DNA from: Cepaea nemoralis
Lineage: Eukaryota > Mollusca > Gastropoda > Stylommatophora > Helicidae
Direction: 5' to 3'
DNA: 64,000 nt
Assembly (NCBI GenBank): GCA_014155875.1
Contig: JACEFZ010027751.1
Location: 1 to 64,000 of the forward strand
In this document: piece after piece, positions 10,620 to 20,340 of the stretch
Position numbering within the stretch: the stretch's first letter is position 1
How the letters are laid out: every line of letters begins with the position of its first letter
Position numbers and translations under genes: made by a program
Notes under the pieces: model-generated
What the model was told of the DNA's origin: nothing
Database searches by the model: none
What the model saw: the letters and a program-made list of their open reading frames with translations, nothing else

Positions 10620-12445
10620 TGAGCAAGAAATAATGTCAACATTTCAGAGAACAGTGGCTCAGTGACACGAGATTTCAAAAATGGTTGTTAAAAGTAGAAG
10701 GGGATACTACTAAGTGTTTTTGCAAATATTGCAAATGTTCAATTGCAGCCAGGTTAAATGATATTGCGAGGCACAAGAATAGAACAAAACATTAGAAAGC
10801 CGAACAACCATTCAGTACACAAAGGGAAACAACAATTGCATTTAACAAACTGAAAGATGATGTCAAAGAAACAGAAGGATGCATGTCTTTGTTCATAGCT
10901 GGCCATTGTTCGCTTCGCGTTATTGACCATTTAAGTGAACTCTGCAAGGTACACTTTTGGTGACAGCAAAGGTTGCAAGAACTTTAAGCTTAGAACTAAG
11001 TGCAGAGCAGTTATTTCAAATGTACTTGCACCATATTTCACAACAGACTTGACAGCTGATATTGGCAAAAGTAAATACAGCTTATTGATTGATGAGAGCA
11101 ATGACACTTCTGAAACTAAGCTACTTGGAGTAGCTATTAGGGACTATTCAGAGACAAGTTGTGGTTACTTACTTAGATTTAGTTGAACTGAGTGACTGCA
11201 ACACACAGGCAATATGCAATGCGTTAAAAAGATTGTTTAAACAAGAATGGACTTGAGCTGCAAAGACTAGTTGCACTCGGCACTGACAATGCGTCTGTCA
11301 TGACAGGTGTAAACAATGGAGCATTTATAAAATTAAAATCCAAAATTCCTCATCTGGTACTAATTAGGTGTGTATGTCATTCCCTTCAGCTGGCAGTGTC
11401 ACAGGCTGCAGCTGCTTGTCTGCCCAGGAACTTAGAGTTCATGATTAGAGAAACATATAACTGGTTTTCTCACTCAAGTCTTTGTCAAGCAAAGTACAGG
11501 GAGCTTTTTGCTTCAATAAATGATGAACAACATCTGCTGAAGATTGTTCAATTAAGCCAGACACGATGGATGTCCATTCAATCTGCCATTGTCAGAATAT
11601 TGCAGCAGTGGGTCGAGCTCAGAACTCATTTTGATGTAGCAAGACTCAACGAGCGCTGTTATACAGCAGAACTTCTACATTCTATGTTTAGCGACATGAA
11701 AAAACTATGTGTATCTCATATTTCTCAAGCATGTTCTCGGAGAAGTTCAAAGTGAATAAGAAATTCGAAGCAGATATACAGGATCCAACAAAACTACTCA
11801 GCGATCTTGTCCAGCTCATTGATTCTATCAGTTCAAAGATTGCTATTCCTGGGGAAAAAAATAAAAGAAAGTGATGCTATTCAAGATTATTTAGATCCTA
11901 ATCCCAATCTAGGTTATGAGTTTGAGAAAGAAATAGCAGACTACTAGTTTCCCGATGAGAAAGAAATTCGTGGAAGGTGCATCCAGTTTTTAATAGAGCT
12001 ATTGACACAGCTGCGTTTACGTACACCCGATAACGTTCGAGTGTTGCAGTCCATGTCATGTCTTAGTGGAAGTGAGTGTCTACAGCCAATGAAGCTCTGT
12101 ATATTGGATCTTGCTAAAATGTTTGTATAAGATGCAGCTACTCTCACCCGCATCGATTTCCAGTGGAGAAAACTTCATCATATGCAGTGGACCTCTGACA
12201 CACTTGGACTGTGGGCAGAAATAGCCTCATACAGGGATGCCACTGGTGAAAATTCTTTCCAAGATCTCACAGATTTAGCTTTAACTGTGCTCATTTTACC
12301 TCATTTTAATGCGGACATGGAGCGTATTTTCAGTCAGATGGGAATTATAAAATCAAAATTGCGGAACAGACTGAGCATCAAGAGTTTGACAGCTGTTTTG
12401 ACTATCAGATATGCAATGAAAAGATGGCAAATGCTGTCATGATTA
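10620..12445 (+). pseudogene. hAT transposase, decayed
   Basis: Starting near an ATG at 10619, disrupted frames show a BED-type zinc finger (CKYC...ARHKNRTKH at about 10727-10795). The RNase H-like core follows (LLIDESNDTSETKLLGV at about 11085; GTDNASVMTGVNNGA at about 11281). The C-terminal dimerisation region reads LPHFNADMERIFSQMGIIKSK at about 12294-12357. Many frameshifts and stops make it inactive. The open segments lie at 10935-11186, 11300-11755 and 12182-12442. It belongs to the hAT element defined by the inverted repeats at 9290 and 12954. Confidence 0.88.
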
Positions 12446-13017
12446 TAAACTACCTAAGGTTATTCTGCGAACAATTTGATCACAGGAGGTATATATATGT
12501 TTCTTTCAGTCATCCTCCTCATCCTCATCATCACAGGAGCAAACACATCAGGAAATAGCTACAGAAACTGAAGAGGAGTTGTTGGACTGGGATTTGGCAG
12601 ATCTGGAATAAACTTCATTCTAATATTCAGTGATAATAATAAATTATAATGAGCTACTTTATAACATTTTGAATGAATACCACCAGTGCTTGTTTTAGTG
12701 ATTTCCCAAAAAATAGTATTGCAATTTGGTGCCTTTTTGGCTCAAAAGTAGTTCTGATTGGGATTTGGCAGATCTGGAATAAACTTCATTGTAATATGAA
12801 GTGATAATAATAAATTATACTGTGCTACCTTGTTACATTTGTAATAAAAACAGTTGGTGCTTTTTTTTGGTGCCTTCCAACAATTTTTGGTGCTTTTTAG
12901 TGCTTTTTTGGGTCAACTTTGGTGCTTTTTCATCAAAGGGAGATGGCAACACTGGAGTTGAGCTCTGCCAGGTTTTGGAACTGCCAGTGGCACAGCCTTT
13001 TTAAAAATTTAGCTCAG

Positions 13018-13200
13018 AGATCTTTATGGCGAAGTGGTCAAAAGTTTGCCTCCTGCTGTGAAGGTCATGGGTTCATTTTAGGATTGTGTCATTTAGACCA
13101 CATATGCAGTTTTTCTTGAGATCCCAGGGAGGGTCATCACTTGAGCTGTGGAGTTTGTGCTTTGTGCTATGCTCTTGGCAGGCAGTTTGTTGGAGAAATT
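13018..13200 (+). mobile_element. SINE D copy, diverged
   Basis: A tRNA-like head (A box ATGGCGAAGTGGTC, B box GGGTTCATTTT) is followed by GGAGTTTGTGCTTTGTGC. This parallels the copies at 34994 and 53232. Confidence 0.65.
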
Positions 13201-13760
13201 TGATCCAGATAGGGTAAAACTTGGTGCATTGAAGTCTAGCCTTTAACATTTACTGTGGTTGTATCCAGGGCTTTTGTTGATTTTGTATGCTGATGAAGCC
13301 TTTCTAGCTGCAACGTCCATTTTGCCAGTTGTGATAGTGTTGTTGTAAAGTTGGTCAGATCTGCTTTCAGTGTTTGTTGATTAACTCACTAGGATCTTGG
13401 ATAGTCCTTGCAACCCAACATGTCAGTTTTGGCTCAGTTTCGTATTCAGGGTTTTTTTTTCCTCACCATGAACAGCTCATTGGTCAGTCGAGCTTCTGAA
13501 AATGGGTGCATATCTCTGAGCAGACAGGTAATTGGTTACCCTGTTCATAATGCAGTGATCTAGTTTAATACCAACTTCACACCACTTTGGAAGTATCTGT
13601 CATTGGATAACCTGTCTTACTATCATGTGAGGTTGAACAGTTTGTCTCCTCATCTCAGAATGCCATAACTTTGTACACGTGAAAACCCAAGCATTCTACA
13701 CTTTTCACTCCTGTGTTTTTAAAAAAAAATAATCCTGACCTATTTTCTTATATCTTCTAG

Positions 13761-13834
13761 GTGAGAATGTCTGGGAGGATATCAACATTGAAACCAGTTC
13801 TTTCATCAAGGAGTATCTGAGGACATACCCAGAG
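13761..13834 (+). CDS. SETDB1: SETDB1 exon d (between Tudor strands)
   Basis: The acceptor is TATCTTCTAG and the donor GTTAGA. Two bases complete a Ser codon with exon c, 24 codons follow, and the exon ends in phase 0. VWEDINIETSSFIKEYLRTY matches the human [21 protein letters not shown] helix between Tudor modules. The following 9.4-kb intron holds an intact LINE, a Penelope element, a broken LINE and a hammerhead. Confidence 0.94.
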
Positions 13835-13854
13835 GTTAGAGCTGTTTTCAGTTT

Positions 13855-14237
13855 GCTGCCATGTTGCAGCATGTTTATTGTGTAATTAGTAACAGTGTGC
13901 AAGAAATGTCATTTTGCAGGATGTTACACTATATGATTAGTAACAATGTGTAAGAAATGTCATGTTGCATTGTGTGGCTCTATATGTAATTGTGCGAGAA
14001 ATGACATGTTGCTCTCTGTTTAATCAGTAACGGTGTGGAAGACATTTCATTGCAGCATATTCTTCTTAACCCTTTGACAGTAAAGTTTGTTCGTTCATTC
14101 TTCCTTTGCCTTTGAGATTCCTAGTGTAGTATAGGCCCACAGCCACACATGCCAAGCCCCATGTAGGCCAGTTCATGACTGGTTATGCTACTCTGTGTAA
14201 TTGGTAACCGTGTGCAAGGAATATCCTGCAGTAGAAT
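13855..14237. repeat. Degenerate ~55-bp tandem repeat (left part)
   Basis: Diverged units carry TAATTAGTAACAGTGTGCAA and AATGTCATGTTGCA. The same repeat continues at 18001-18200, so the LINE between was inserted into it. Confidence 0.7.
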
Positions 14238-17200
14238 GTTAGTTAGTTAGTCGACAGATCATCCTCGTTGCACATCGGACCATTCAGTCCATAAGTGCTC
14301 GGATCCCCTCCTCAGCAAATCCCGCAGCGTGTAGCGGCTAACGACGCCAGTTCTGTGTTGGTTTATCAATCTTCTTTGGCTTCCTGCGTAGTGTTCTTGT
14401 TTGGCCACCCCTCTTTTAATTTGCTGCTCTCGCAGTCTGGCCATTGTTGTAGATTCACAGTCATCACTTGGTTCTTGCAAAAGTCTCACTTCTCGTAGAG
14501 CATTCAGAATGTCAGCCTGGTCCATGGCGCGTCCGCCCTCAACAGTAGCCTCACCTGCGAGCTTGTCAGCCCGCTCATTTCCTTGTACTCCCGCATGCCC
14601 TGGCACGAAGATGAAACTAATCTTTGCCAGCCGAGACCGCTTCAGAGGCAGCAACCATTCTCTTCGGATCGACCCCTCCTCTATCCTCTTGATCATGTTC
14701 ATTGAGTCGCTAAGGAAACAAGCCCTAGTGAATGTCTGTGTCTCGAGCCATGTTATTGCTTTACTTACTGCCATGACTTCCATGGTCAGGCTACTTGTGG
14801 TTTCAGTGAAAGCACCAGAGTCCTCCTTCACAATTCTCCCTCCGGCCCGAGCTGTAAAGGCCCATGAGCTTCTCACATGTCGGACGACCGACCCATCTGT
14901 GTAGATGACCGCGTCACTGTCTAGCGAATTCTCGAAAATCAACGCTTGTACTTCAGCCTCAACAGCAGCCGGATTTTCTTGTCTGCATTTTCTATCTAGT
15001 TGGATGCAAACTGAAAAGGATGTGCAGAAGTCTGTTGGCACTTGCACCCACTCCTCGCCAGGTTCTAAGTCCTCAAGTGAACACACCTGTTGAAGAATGT
15101 CCTCGGCTTGACCCATCCACGACCGTCCTCTTTTTAACCTGCTGCCCTTCACCTTCCTAATTTCACTATGCAGTGGATGCTGTGTGTTTGCGTTAATTCT
15201 GAGGTAGGCACGTGCCCTGCAAACTTGCATTCTCTCTTCAATGGTTGGAAAATCAAGAAGGTAGCGCATCGCCCTGCATGCTGTATCTCTTGTACATCCA
15301 AGAATAATGCGCATAGCTTCATTCTGTATCCTTTCCATCCTTTCTATCTGCTTATGGCTGACAGTCAGGATTGCCATTGCATACTCCAAAACAGACATGA
15401 CCAGCCCCTCGTACAGAAGACATAGATGGCGCTGCTCACAGTTTGCTGCCGCCATCACCCGCATCGCTGCCAAACCCCGCTTGGCCTTTGTTATCACCTG
15501 GTCTATGTGCACATTATAAGCAAGGCTTCGATCAAACCGTATCCCCAGGTAATTCATTGCCTGCGTTCTTTCCACCGTCTCTGAACACAGCATTACAGTT
15601 GGTGTTGGATTGTTGACAATATGATTATTCAACGAGAACCAAGTCACTGTTGCCTTTGTTGGGTTGACCATTGCCCCAGCTTCATCACACCAAGTACTTA
15701 TGCGATTGAGTTCGGTTTGTAGTTCCACAGCAACCTCCTCTCTATCCTTACCCTGACGATACACTAAAACATCATCGGCATATGACAATGTCCTGCCAGG
15801 TCCAGTGATCTGCTCACTGGTGATTCTCACTGTGTAGGCGTTGAACAGTACCGGAGATAATGGTGATCCCTGTGGTAGGCCAGGATATATTGTTGTTGGT
15901 TCCGAAGTCCAACTGCCACATCTAAAAACTACTTTCCGTTGGAAGAGAGCTGCAGCGATCCAACTAAGGAGGAATGGACTTACGTTTAGTTCAAGAAGCT
16001 GAAACATTAAAAAATCCAGTGGTACTCTGTTGTATGCGTCCTCAAGATCAATCGCTGCAGCAACGGTTTCAGTGCCTGAGTGGAAACCTTCATAGACATC
16101 GTGGGCAAAGACTGCTGCATTGGTCCAGGTTTCTCTTTTTGGACGGTACCCACCCAGGGTAGGTGGGAAAACACCTTGCCTCTCTAGTTGGCTTGATATT
16201 TTCCTGGCAATTACCTTCTCCAGCAGCTTGCCTATTGTATTCTGCATGGTTATAATTCGATATCCCTGAATTTTCTTGTGGTCTTTGTCAGGCTTCGGCA
16301 AGGGAATCAGATAGCTGTGTAACCATTCCTCCTTGATGCTAGCACTCCCTATACTGTTGTTGTACATGTCTGCTAGTTTCTCTAGCTCATTGTCGGTACA
16401 CCTATTTATGTCGTCGTATCTTATGCCATCAGGACCTGGAGCACTGTTTTTTGATCGTCGAAGCACAGCCTTGATTTCTTTCACTGTCACTGTGTCTTCA
16501 TCCGAAGTGTTCTGGGCCTTGCATCTGTCTGAGGTGACCTCCTTGGCCAGATTCCGGCCTCCCATGTCTGTCTGGTTGCTCTGCTCAAGGTAGCGTTCAA
16601 AGAGGGCTTTGCCCTTGTCCTCGTCAGTCCTCTGCCAGATGAGGTCAGCACCTTGGAAGTCAGAAATGCTCTTATTCTTGACTACACCACTCATGCTTTT
16701 ATGTAGTCGCCAGAACAATTTCAGTGACTTGTCTGTGCTTACTCTTTGACACACCTCTGCCCATTTTTCGCTTTTAACCACCGTGACCAGTTTTTTGAAA
16801 TAGCTTACTTTTGTGTGCATCTCTCTTTCTAAGTGCAAGCAGGGACTAGGATGACCAGCTCTGTTCTTCTTGGCATTTTGCCATCTCCTTACAGCACTAC
16901 GCTTATCCACCCAAGCCTTCTCCACCTCGAAACTCCTCCACGGTGGCTGCTCCCAGCTTTTTTTCCTTTTCTTCCTGCCCTGAAACGTTCTGCGCTTGTC
17001 ACGTCTTATTTTACTCACCACATCTTGCCCTGTACTGTCATACTGGAACGTCTTTACCTTTAGCTTGTGCTGCCTGGTTCTGCCTTTCTCCACCAATATG
17101 CTGCATGGGTGGTGGTCGCTGCCATGGTGTCCTAGGACACCCCATCTACACACTGTAGTGAGTGAAGGTGAAACTAACGCCAGATCAATAGCACTGTCCT

Positions 17201-17998
17201 CATCGCCTGGACGGCTTGCTGTCCTGGTGACACAGCCACTGTTGATACAAACCAGGTCGATGGTTTCCAGTGCAGTCTCTAGCTCCTCCCCTTGTGTATT
17301 GGAGGAAGTGTTTCCCCATGATCTGCCTTTAGTGTTGAAGTCACCACAGAAAATAACATTTCTCTCGTGGCCTAATATGCCACTTAAGCACTGCCACTTC
17401 TGGGCGTCCACACTCGCATTGCGGGCATAAACATTAACCAACACGAATGGTATACTGGAATGAACTCTCAACGCCTGTATTTGTATATCGTCACTGTTCC
17501 AACTGGACATGTCTAGCTCTGACGCCACCATGCTGTCGCGAACGAGAATTGCTGTTCCCAGATGTCGTCTGTTATAGAAACATTTGAAGCCGGCAATTCG
17601 GAGTAGCTGATCGCCCAGTCTCGTCTCCTGGAGTGCTACAATGTCGTTCCTGTAAACTAGGGTTTCTAAAATAGAGCCCCGTTGTTTTACACTGGCACAG
17701 TTCCAATATAGAATACAGATGTTCCTGAGTCCTAGACGGTGACACTTGAGTCTAAAACGTCTCAAGCCACCGCGCTTACCTGGCTTCTTTTTCCCTGCGC
17801 GGCTACCACGCCGCTTCGGTATGTTGACTGCTGATCGTTCGGAAAACACACGTTGTTCCGCCATGTTGAAAAAACGTAAACACAGACTTTTGATTGAGAA
17901 CCACACACGCTGCTGAAAATTCACTCAAGGATGGCTTCGCTCGATGCACGAACTCCGTAGCACCCGCGCAGATCTTGAGTAGAAACTCCTGGTTTTAC
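14238..17998 (-). mobile_element. I-superclade LINE, apparently full-length copy, 3.76 kb
   Basis: Perfect 15-bp target duplications, ATCCTGCAGTAGAAT, flank it at 14223-14237 and 17999-18013. In element orientation it has a 134-nt 5' leader, a single long open frame and a 3' end with a short TAAC tandem tail. Tandem-repeat tails in place of poly(A) are typical of I-type elements. The perfect duplication and unbroken frame indicate a recent insertion. There is no room for a separate ORF1. Confidence 0.95.
14259..17864 (-). CDS. LINE endonuclease / reverse transcriptase / RNase H polyprotein, intact
   Basis: I chose the ATG at 17864 (CAACATGG context, MAEQRVF), giving about 1201 residues; the frame is open for 20 more codons upstream without an ATG. 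In order: a very basic N-terminus (residues 15-40); an APE-type endonuclease with QE (79-80), GDFN (174-177) and SDHHP (249-253); a reverse transcriptase with SAPGPDG (473-479), GLPQGSPLSP and catalytic YADD (695-698); and an RNase H with TDGS (989-992), Glu in TMEVMAV, Asp in LSDS and GHAGVQGNERADKLAG. It would nick target DNA, prime reverse transcription and remove template RNA. All catalytic residues I can check are present. The domain set places it in the I superclade (I, Nimb, Ingi); the exact clade is undetermined. Confidence 0.95.
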   Translation of the reverse strand: MAEQRVFSERSAVNIPKRRGSRAGKKKPGKRGGLRRFRLKCHRLGLRNICILYWNCASVKQRGSILETLVYRNDIVALQETRLGDQLLRIAGFKCFYNRRHLGTAILVRDSMVASELDMSSWNSDDIQIQALRVHSSIPFVLVNVYARNASVDAQKWQCLSGILGHERNVIFCGDFNTKGRSWGNTSSNTQGEELETALETIDLVCINSGCVTRTASRPGDEDSAIDLALVSPSLTTVCRWGVLGHHGSDHHPCSILVEKGRTRQHKLKVKTFQYDSTGQDVVSKIRRDKRRTFQGRKKRKKSWEQPPWRSFEVEKAWVDKRSAVRRWQNAKKNRAGHPSPCLHLEREMHTKVSYFKKLVTVVKSEKWAEVCQRVSTDKSLKLFWRLHKSMSGVVKNKSISDFQGADLIWQRTDEDKGKALFERYLEQSNQTDMGGRNLAKEVTSDRCKAQNTSDEDTVTVKEIKAVLRRSKNSAPGPDGIRYDDINRCTDNELEKLADMYNNSIGSASIKEEWLHSYLIPLPKPDKDHKKIQGYRIITMQNTIGKLLEKVIARKISSQLERQGVFPPTLGGYRPKRETWTNAAVFAHDVYEGFHSGTETVAAAIDLEDAYNRVPLDFLMFQLLELNVSPFLLSWIAAALFQRKVVFRCGSWTSEPTTIYPGLPQGSPLSPVLFNAYTVRITSEQITGPGRTLSYADDVLVYRQGKDREEVAVELQTELNRISTWCDEAGAMVNPTKATVTWFSLNNHIVNNPTPTVMLCSETVERTQAMNYLGIRFDRSLAYNVHIDQVITKAKRGLAAMRVMAAANCEQRHLCLLYEGLVMSVLEYAMAILTVSHKQIERMERIQNEAMRIILGCTRDTACRAMRYLLDFPTIEERMQVCRARAYLRINANTQHPLHSEIRKVKGSRLKRGRSWMGQAEDILQQVCSLEDLEPGEEWVQVPTDFCTSFSVCIQLDRKCRQENPAAVEAEVQALIFENSLDSDAVIYTDGSVVRHVRSSWAFTARAGGRIVKEDSGAFTETTSSLTMEVMAVSKAITWLETQTFTRACFLSDSMNMIKRIEEGSIRREWLLPLKRSRLAKISFIFVPGHAGVQGNERADKLAGEATVEGGRAMDQADILNALREVRLLQEPSDDCESTTMARLREQQIKRGVAKQEHYAGSQRRLINQHRTGVVSRYTLRDLLRRGSEHLWTEWSDVQRG

Positions 17999-18000
17999 AT

Positions 18001-18570
18001 CCTGCAGTAGAATACTTCTCTGTGTGTAATTAGTAACACGTGTGCAAGACATGTAATTAGCAACTTGTTCAAGAAATCTCCTGTTGTAGTAAGTTATTAA
18101 CTGTGTGTACTTAGTAAACGTGTGCAAGGAATGTCATGTAAAGTTTACTACATCTGTAATCAGTAACATGGCCATAAATGTTTGAGTGTCACATTGCACT
18201 GTTTATTGTCTGTCTGCTGACTGACAGTTCATCCTTTGTTCTATTCATTGTTTCTCTGCATCACAATTCTTTACTGTTTATTACCTGTATGTAAGCTGAT
18301 GATTCGTCCTTGGAACATTTATCATGAGTTTGTGCTGATCATATATCCCTTCCACATTTTTATTTATCTCATTTATGTGGATCATTGATCCTTTGTGCTG
18401 TTATCACATTTATTACCCTATCAAATATGCTTTGGTCTATTTATTGTTTTCTGCTAATTATTATCCATGTTTCTGTTATTGGTACTGCTTATTGGTACTG
18501 TTTGATATCAGTTTGTATGTTGATCATTTGCTTTTGTAATGCTTATTGTTCATCTTGGGATTGAGTGGAA
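18001..18570. repeat. Degenerate tandem repeats in the SETDB1 intron
   Basis: To about 18200 this continues the ~55-bp repeat seen before the LINE. From there to 18570 come loosely repeated T-rich units with TTTATTGTCTGT and TTGATCAT. Similar units reappear at 18890, 20225 and 22755, suggesting one old array broken up by insertions. Confidence 0.55.
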
Positions 18571-18594
18571 ACTGCAGCAGAATAAACAGGGGAT

Positions 18595-18735
18595 CCACAT
18601 CTGGAGTGACTGATTCAATGATCGAAGAGCAGAGGGCCTCAGAGGCATAATCAGCATGGCAACTCTTGACTGGCTACTGAAGAAGGGGGTGGAGCACATG
18701 GAAATGTTCCTAGTGCAATGATGTTGATTCTTGAT
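18595..18735 (+). pseudogene. I-type LINE 3' end fragment
   Basis: It ends GGTGGAGCACATGGAAATGT then ATGATGTTGATTC, parallel to the extreme 3' ends at 23930-23985 and 47870. It is a short truncated copy. Confidence 0.6.
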
Positions 18736-18764
18736 TTCATATTTCGTGACATTGCCTTTTTTTT

Positions 18765-18885
18765 TTTTTTTTTTGGCGCTTGCTTACTTTGAACTCAAGC
18801 GTAGTCCATACACTTGCTACTACTAGTAAGTGCTCTGGACTGTTTTTTTCATGTGGATTAGCTCTTCCTGTTACCAGTGATGGCA
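18765..18885 (-). mobile_element. SINE A 3' fragment
   Basis: The poly(T) at 18759-18774 is the complement of an A-rich tail. It is followed by GAACTCAAGCGTAGTCCATA and GTGGATTAGCT, shared with the 3' half of the family. Confidence 0.75.
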
Positions 18886-18949
18886 TTGTTTTATCTGTAT
18901 ATTGATCTTTCAGCATGTGCATTGTTATTATCTAATTGAATGCTGATAA

Positions 18950-19092
18950 CCGGGAAGGTTAACCCGGTCAACAAATGCCCGCAAAAGTCGGATGTGTCGG
19001 CCTAACGGCGCAAGAACGCAGCTCTGCTGTAAACAGGCACAACGCTTATCACATCCGGAAAAAAACTCCGGATGAACGCAGAAGAAGAAGAA
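18950..19092 (+). mobile_element. SINE B, complete copy
   Basis: The ~143-bp element starts CGGGAAGGTTAACCCGGTCA and ends in a GAA repeat. It is flanked by a perfect 12-bp duplication, GAATGCTGATAA (18938-18949 and 19093-19104). Confidence 0.9.
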
Positions 19093-19117
19093 GAATGCTG
19101 ATAATTAATTGTAAATA

Positions 19118-19269
19118 TACCCCTGAAGTCGGAGTGGGTTCGCCTGATGGCTAGGGACACTGATCATAGGGAAAGCTAATCCACACGCAGATTTCAGCCC
19201 TTCACCACAAGAAGTTGTGTTTAAGGACTACGCTTGAGTTCAAAGCGAGCACGCAAAAAAAAAAAAATG
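19118..19269 (+). mobile_element. SINE A, 5'-truncated
   Basis: It carries the body motif GAGTGGGTTCGCCTGATGGC, then GGACTACGCTTGAGTTCAAA and an A tail. Confidence 0.8.
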
Positions 19270-19336
19270 ATAAATATGTATCAAAACAATGTTTTCCAGT
19301 AGTGAATTTGAATAACGAAGACACAAACCATATATA

Positions 19337-19381
19337 GTACGATTTATTGCCTGGCACATTTCGCTGCATCTCTTCAAGTAC
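19337..19381 (-). ncRNA. Hammerhead-like motif of a Penelope element, core damaged
   Basis: Stem I is GUAC with GUAC, perfectly self-complementary where the other copies have GUAC with GUGC. GAAA and AUC are kept, but the core reads UUGAAGA where CUGAUGA is expected. It is probably inactive. Confidence 0.55.
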
Positions 19382-19475
19382 TTACTGCTGATGTCACACA
19401 ATGTAGAGTAAAATAACTAGATTCATCGTTCAAGCTGAAATATACACATGTTCGCACAGTAATATCAGTTGTTTA

Positions 19476-19860
19476 TCATGGTAATTTTAAATTGACTATC
19501 ATGTCTTTCTGTTTGCACAAAATAGGCTTGTGCAGATGGATCATTATCGCTTCTGCAAACTTTAACAAATGACTATTTTGTGTCTGAAACAACACACGAA
19601 AAGCGCTGTCTCTGTCAATGACATGACCGGTTTCCAAGACATGATGTGCAATGGACGACGCCGGAAGTTTATAATTGTGGTGTGTCACACTTCCCATGAT
19701 CCCATTGCTTGTGTGTAGTTTCTTGTCAACCCATTTTGGTACGTGCTCAGCAATCCTGGTGTGTAGCTGCCTCTCTGTTCGGCCAATGTAGGTAGACTCG
19801 CACCTGCATGTGAATTGGTAAATGCAATTAGATGTGGTACAGAGGGGTAGGTTCTTTTAT
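19476..19860 (-). pseudogene. Penelope GIY-YIG domain, frameshifted
   Basis: The minus strand reads NCIYQFTCRCESTYIGRTER and QLHTRIAEHVPKW in one frame, then (after frame changes) LPASSIAHHVLETGHVIDRD and LLKFAEAIMIH to a stop at 19476. The order matches the frame at 9609-10001. Disruptions near 19700 and 19860 break it. Confidence 0.85.
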
Positions 19861-20340
19861 TGCTGGGGTGGGAATAGGTGTGGTTCTGTACCAAATAACT
19901 GGAGTTGCAGCACAGAATGTTCGTCCAACTGCTGTAACGAGCCGGTCCTGTAGACGTTGCATTATGTCATCCCCTCGAAAGGTTAGCTTGAACTTAGGGG
20001 CCGTAGTTACATCTGATTTTGGTTTCGGCTGTTGGCAGTGGCGCTTTATAAATCTTGTGGAGTATCCATTCAGGTGTAAGACATTCTTCAGAGTTTCAAT
20101 TTATTCCGTCAGTGTGTCCTGGGTGCATATCTTCCTAGCACGGTCAAACAGGGTTCTTACTAAGCCCTGTTTGTACTGGACAGGTGCAAAGCTATGAAAT
20201 GTATGCCGAAAAATGTATGTACGATCATTTCCACGCGTACTATTTATTGTCTGTCTGTATATTAATCTTTCAACACTCACAATTGTGAAAAGTGCTTTGA
20301 GTTTCAACAACTTGAAGACGCTTTCACTGATATGTCAGAA

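Larger units (their letters stand above)
9290..12954 (+). mobile_element. hAT DNA transposon, 3.66 kb, with nested Penelope element
   Basis: The ends are an 11-bp terminal inverted repeat, CAGTGTTGCCA at 9290-9300 and its complement at 12944-12954. A perfect 8-bp target duplication, GAGTTGAG, lies at 9282-9289 and 12955-12962. Both subterminal regions are rich in repeated TTTAGTGCTTTTT-like blocks. A decayed hAT transposase lies on the + strand. The Penelope-like element at 9343-10276 was inserted later, because it has its own target duplication inside the hAT left end. Confidence 0.93.
19270..20330 (-). mobile_element. Penelope-like element, 5'-truncated
   Basis: On the minus strand broken frames give the C-terminal part of the reverse transcriptase and linker (AARKICTQDTLTE-like, LKNVLHLNGYSTRFI, VTTAPKFKLTFRGDD). 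The GIY-YIG domain follows, then the family terminal repeat with a hammerhead motif. The left boundary is set by the terminal repeat shared with 9343-9598. The right boundary is approximate. Confidence 0.82.

Noticed and set aside
14401..17430. Several + strand frames of 60-167 codons
   Set aside because: All lie antisense within the intact LINE frame and show no motifs.
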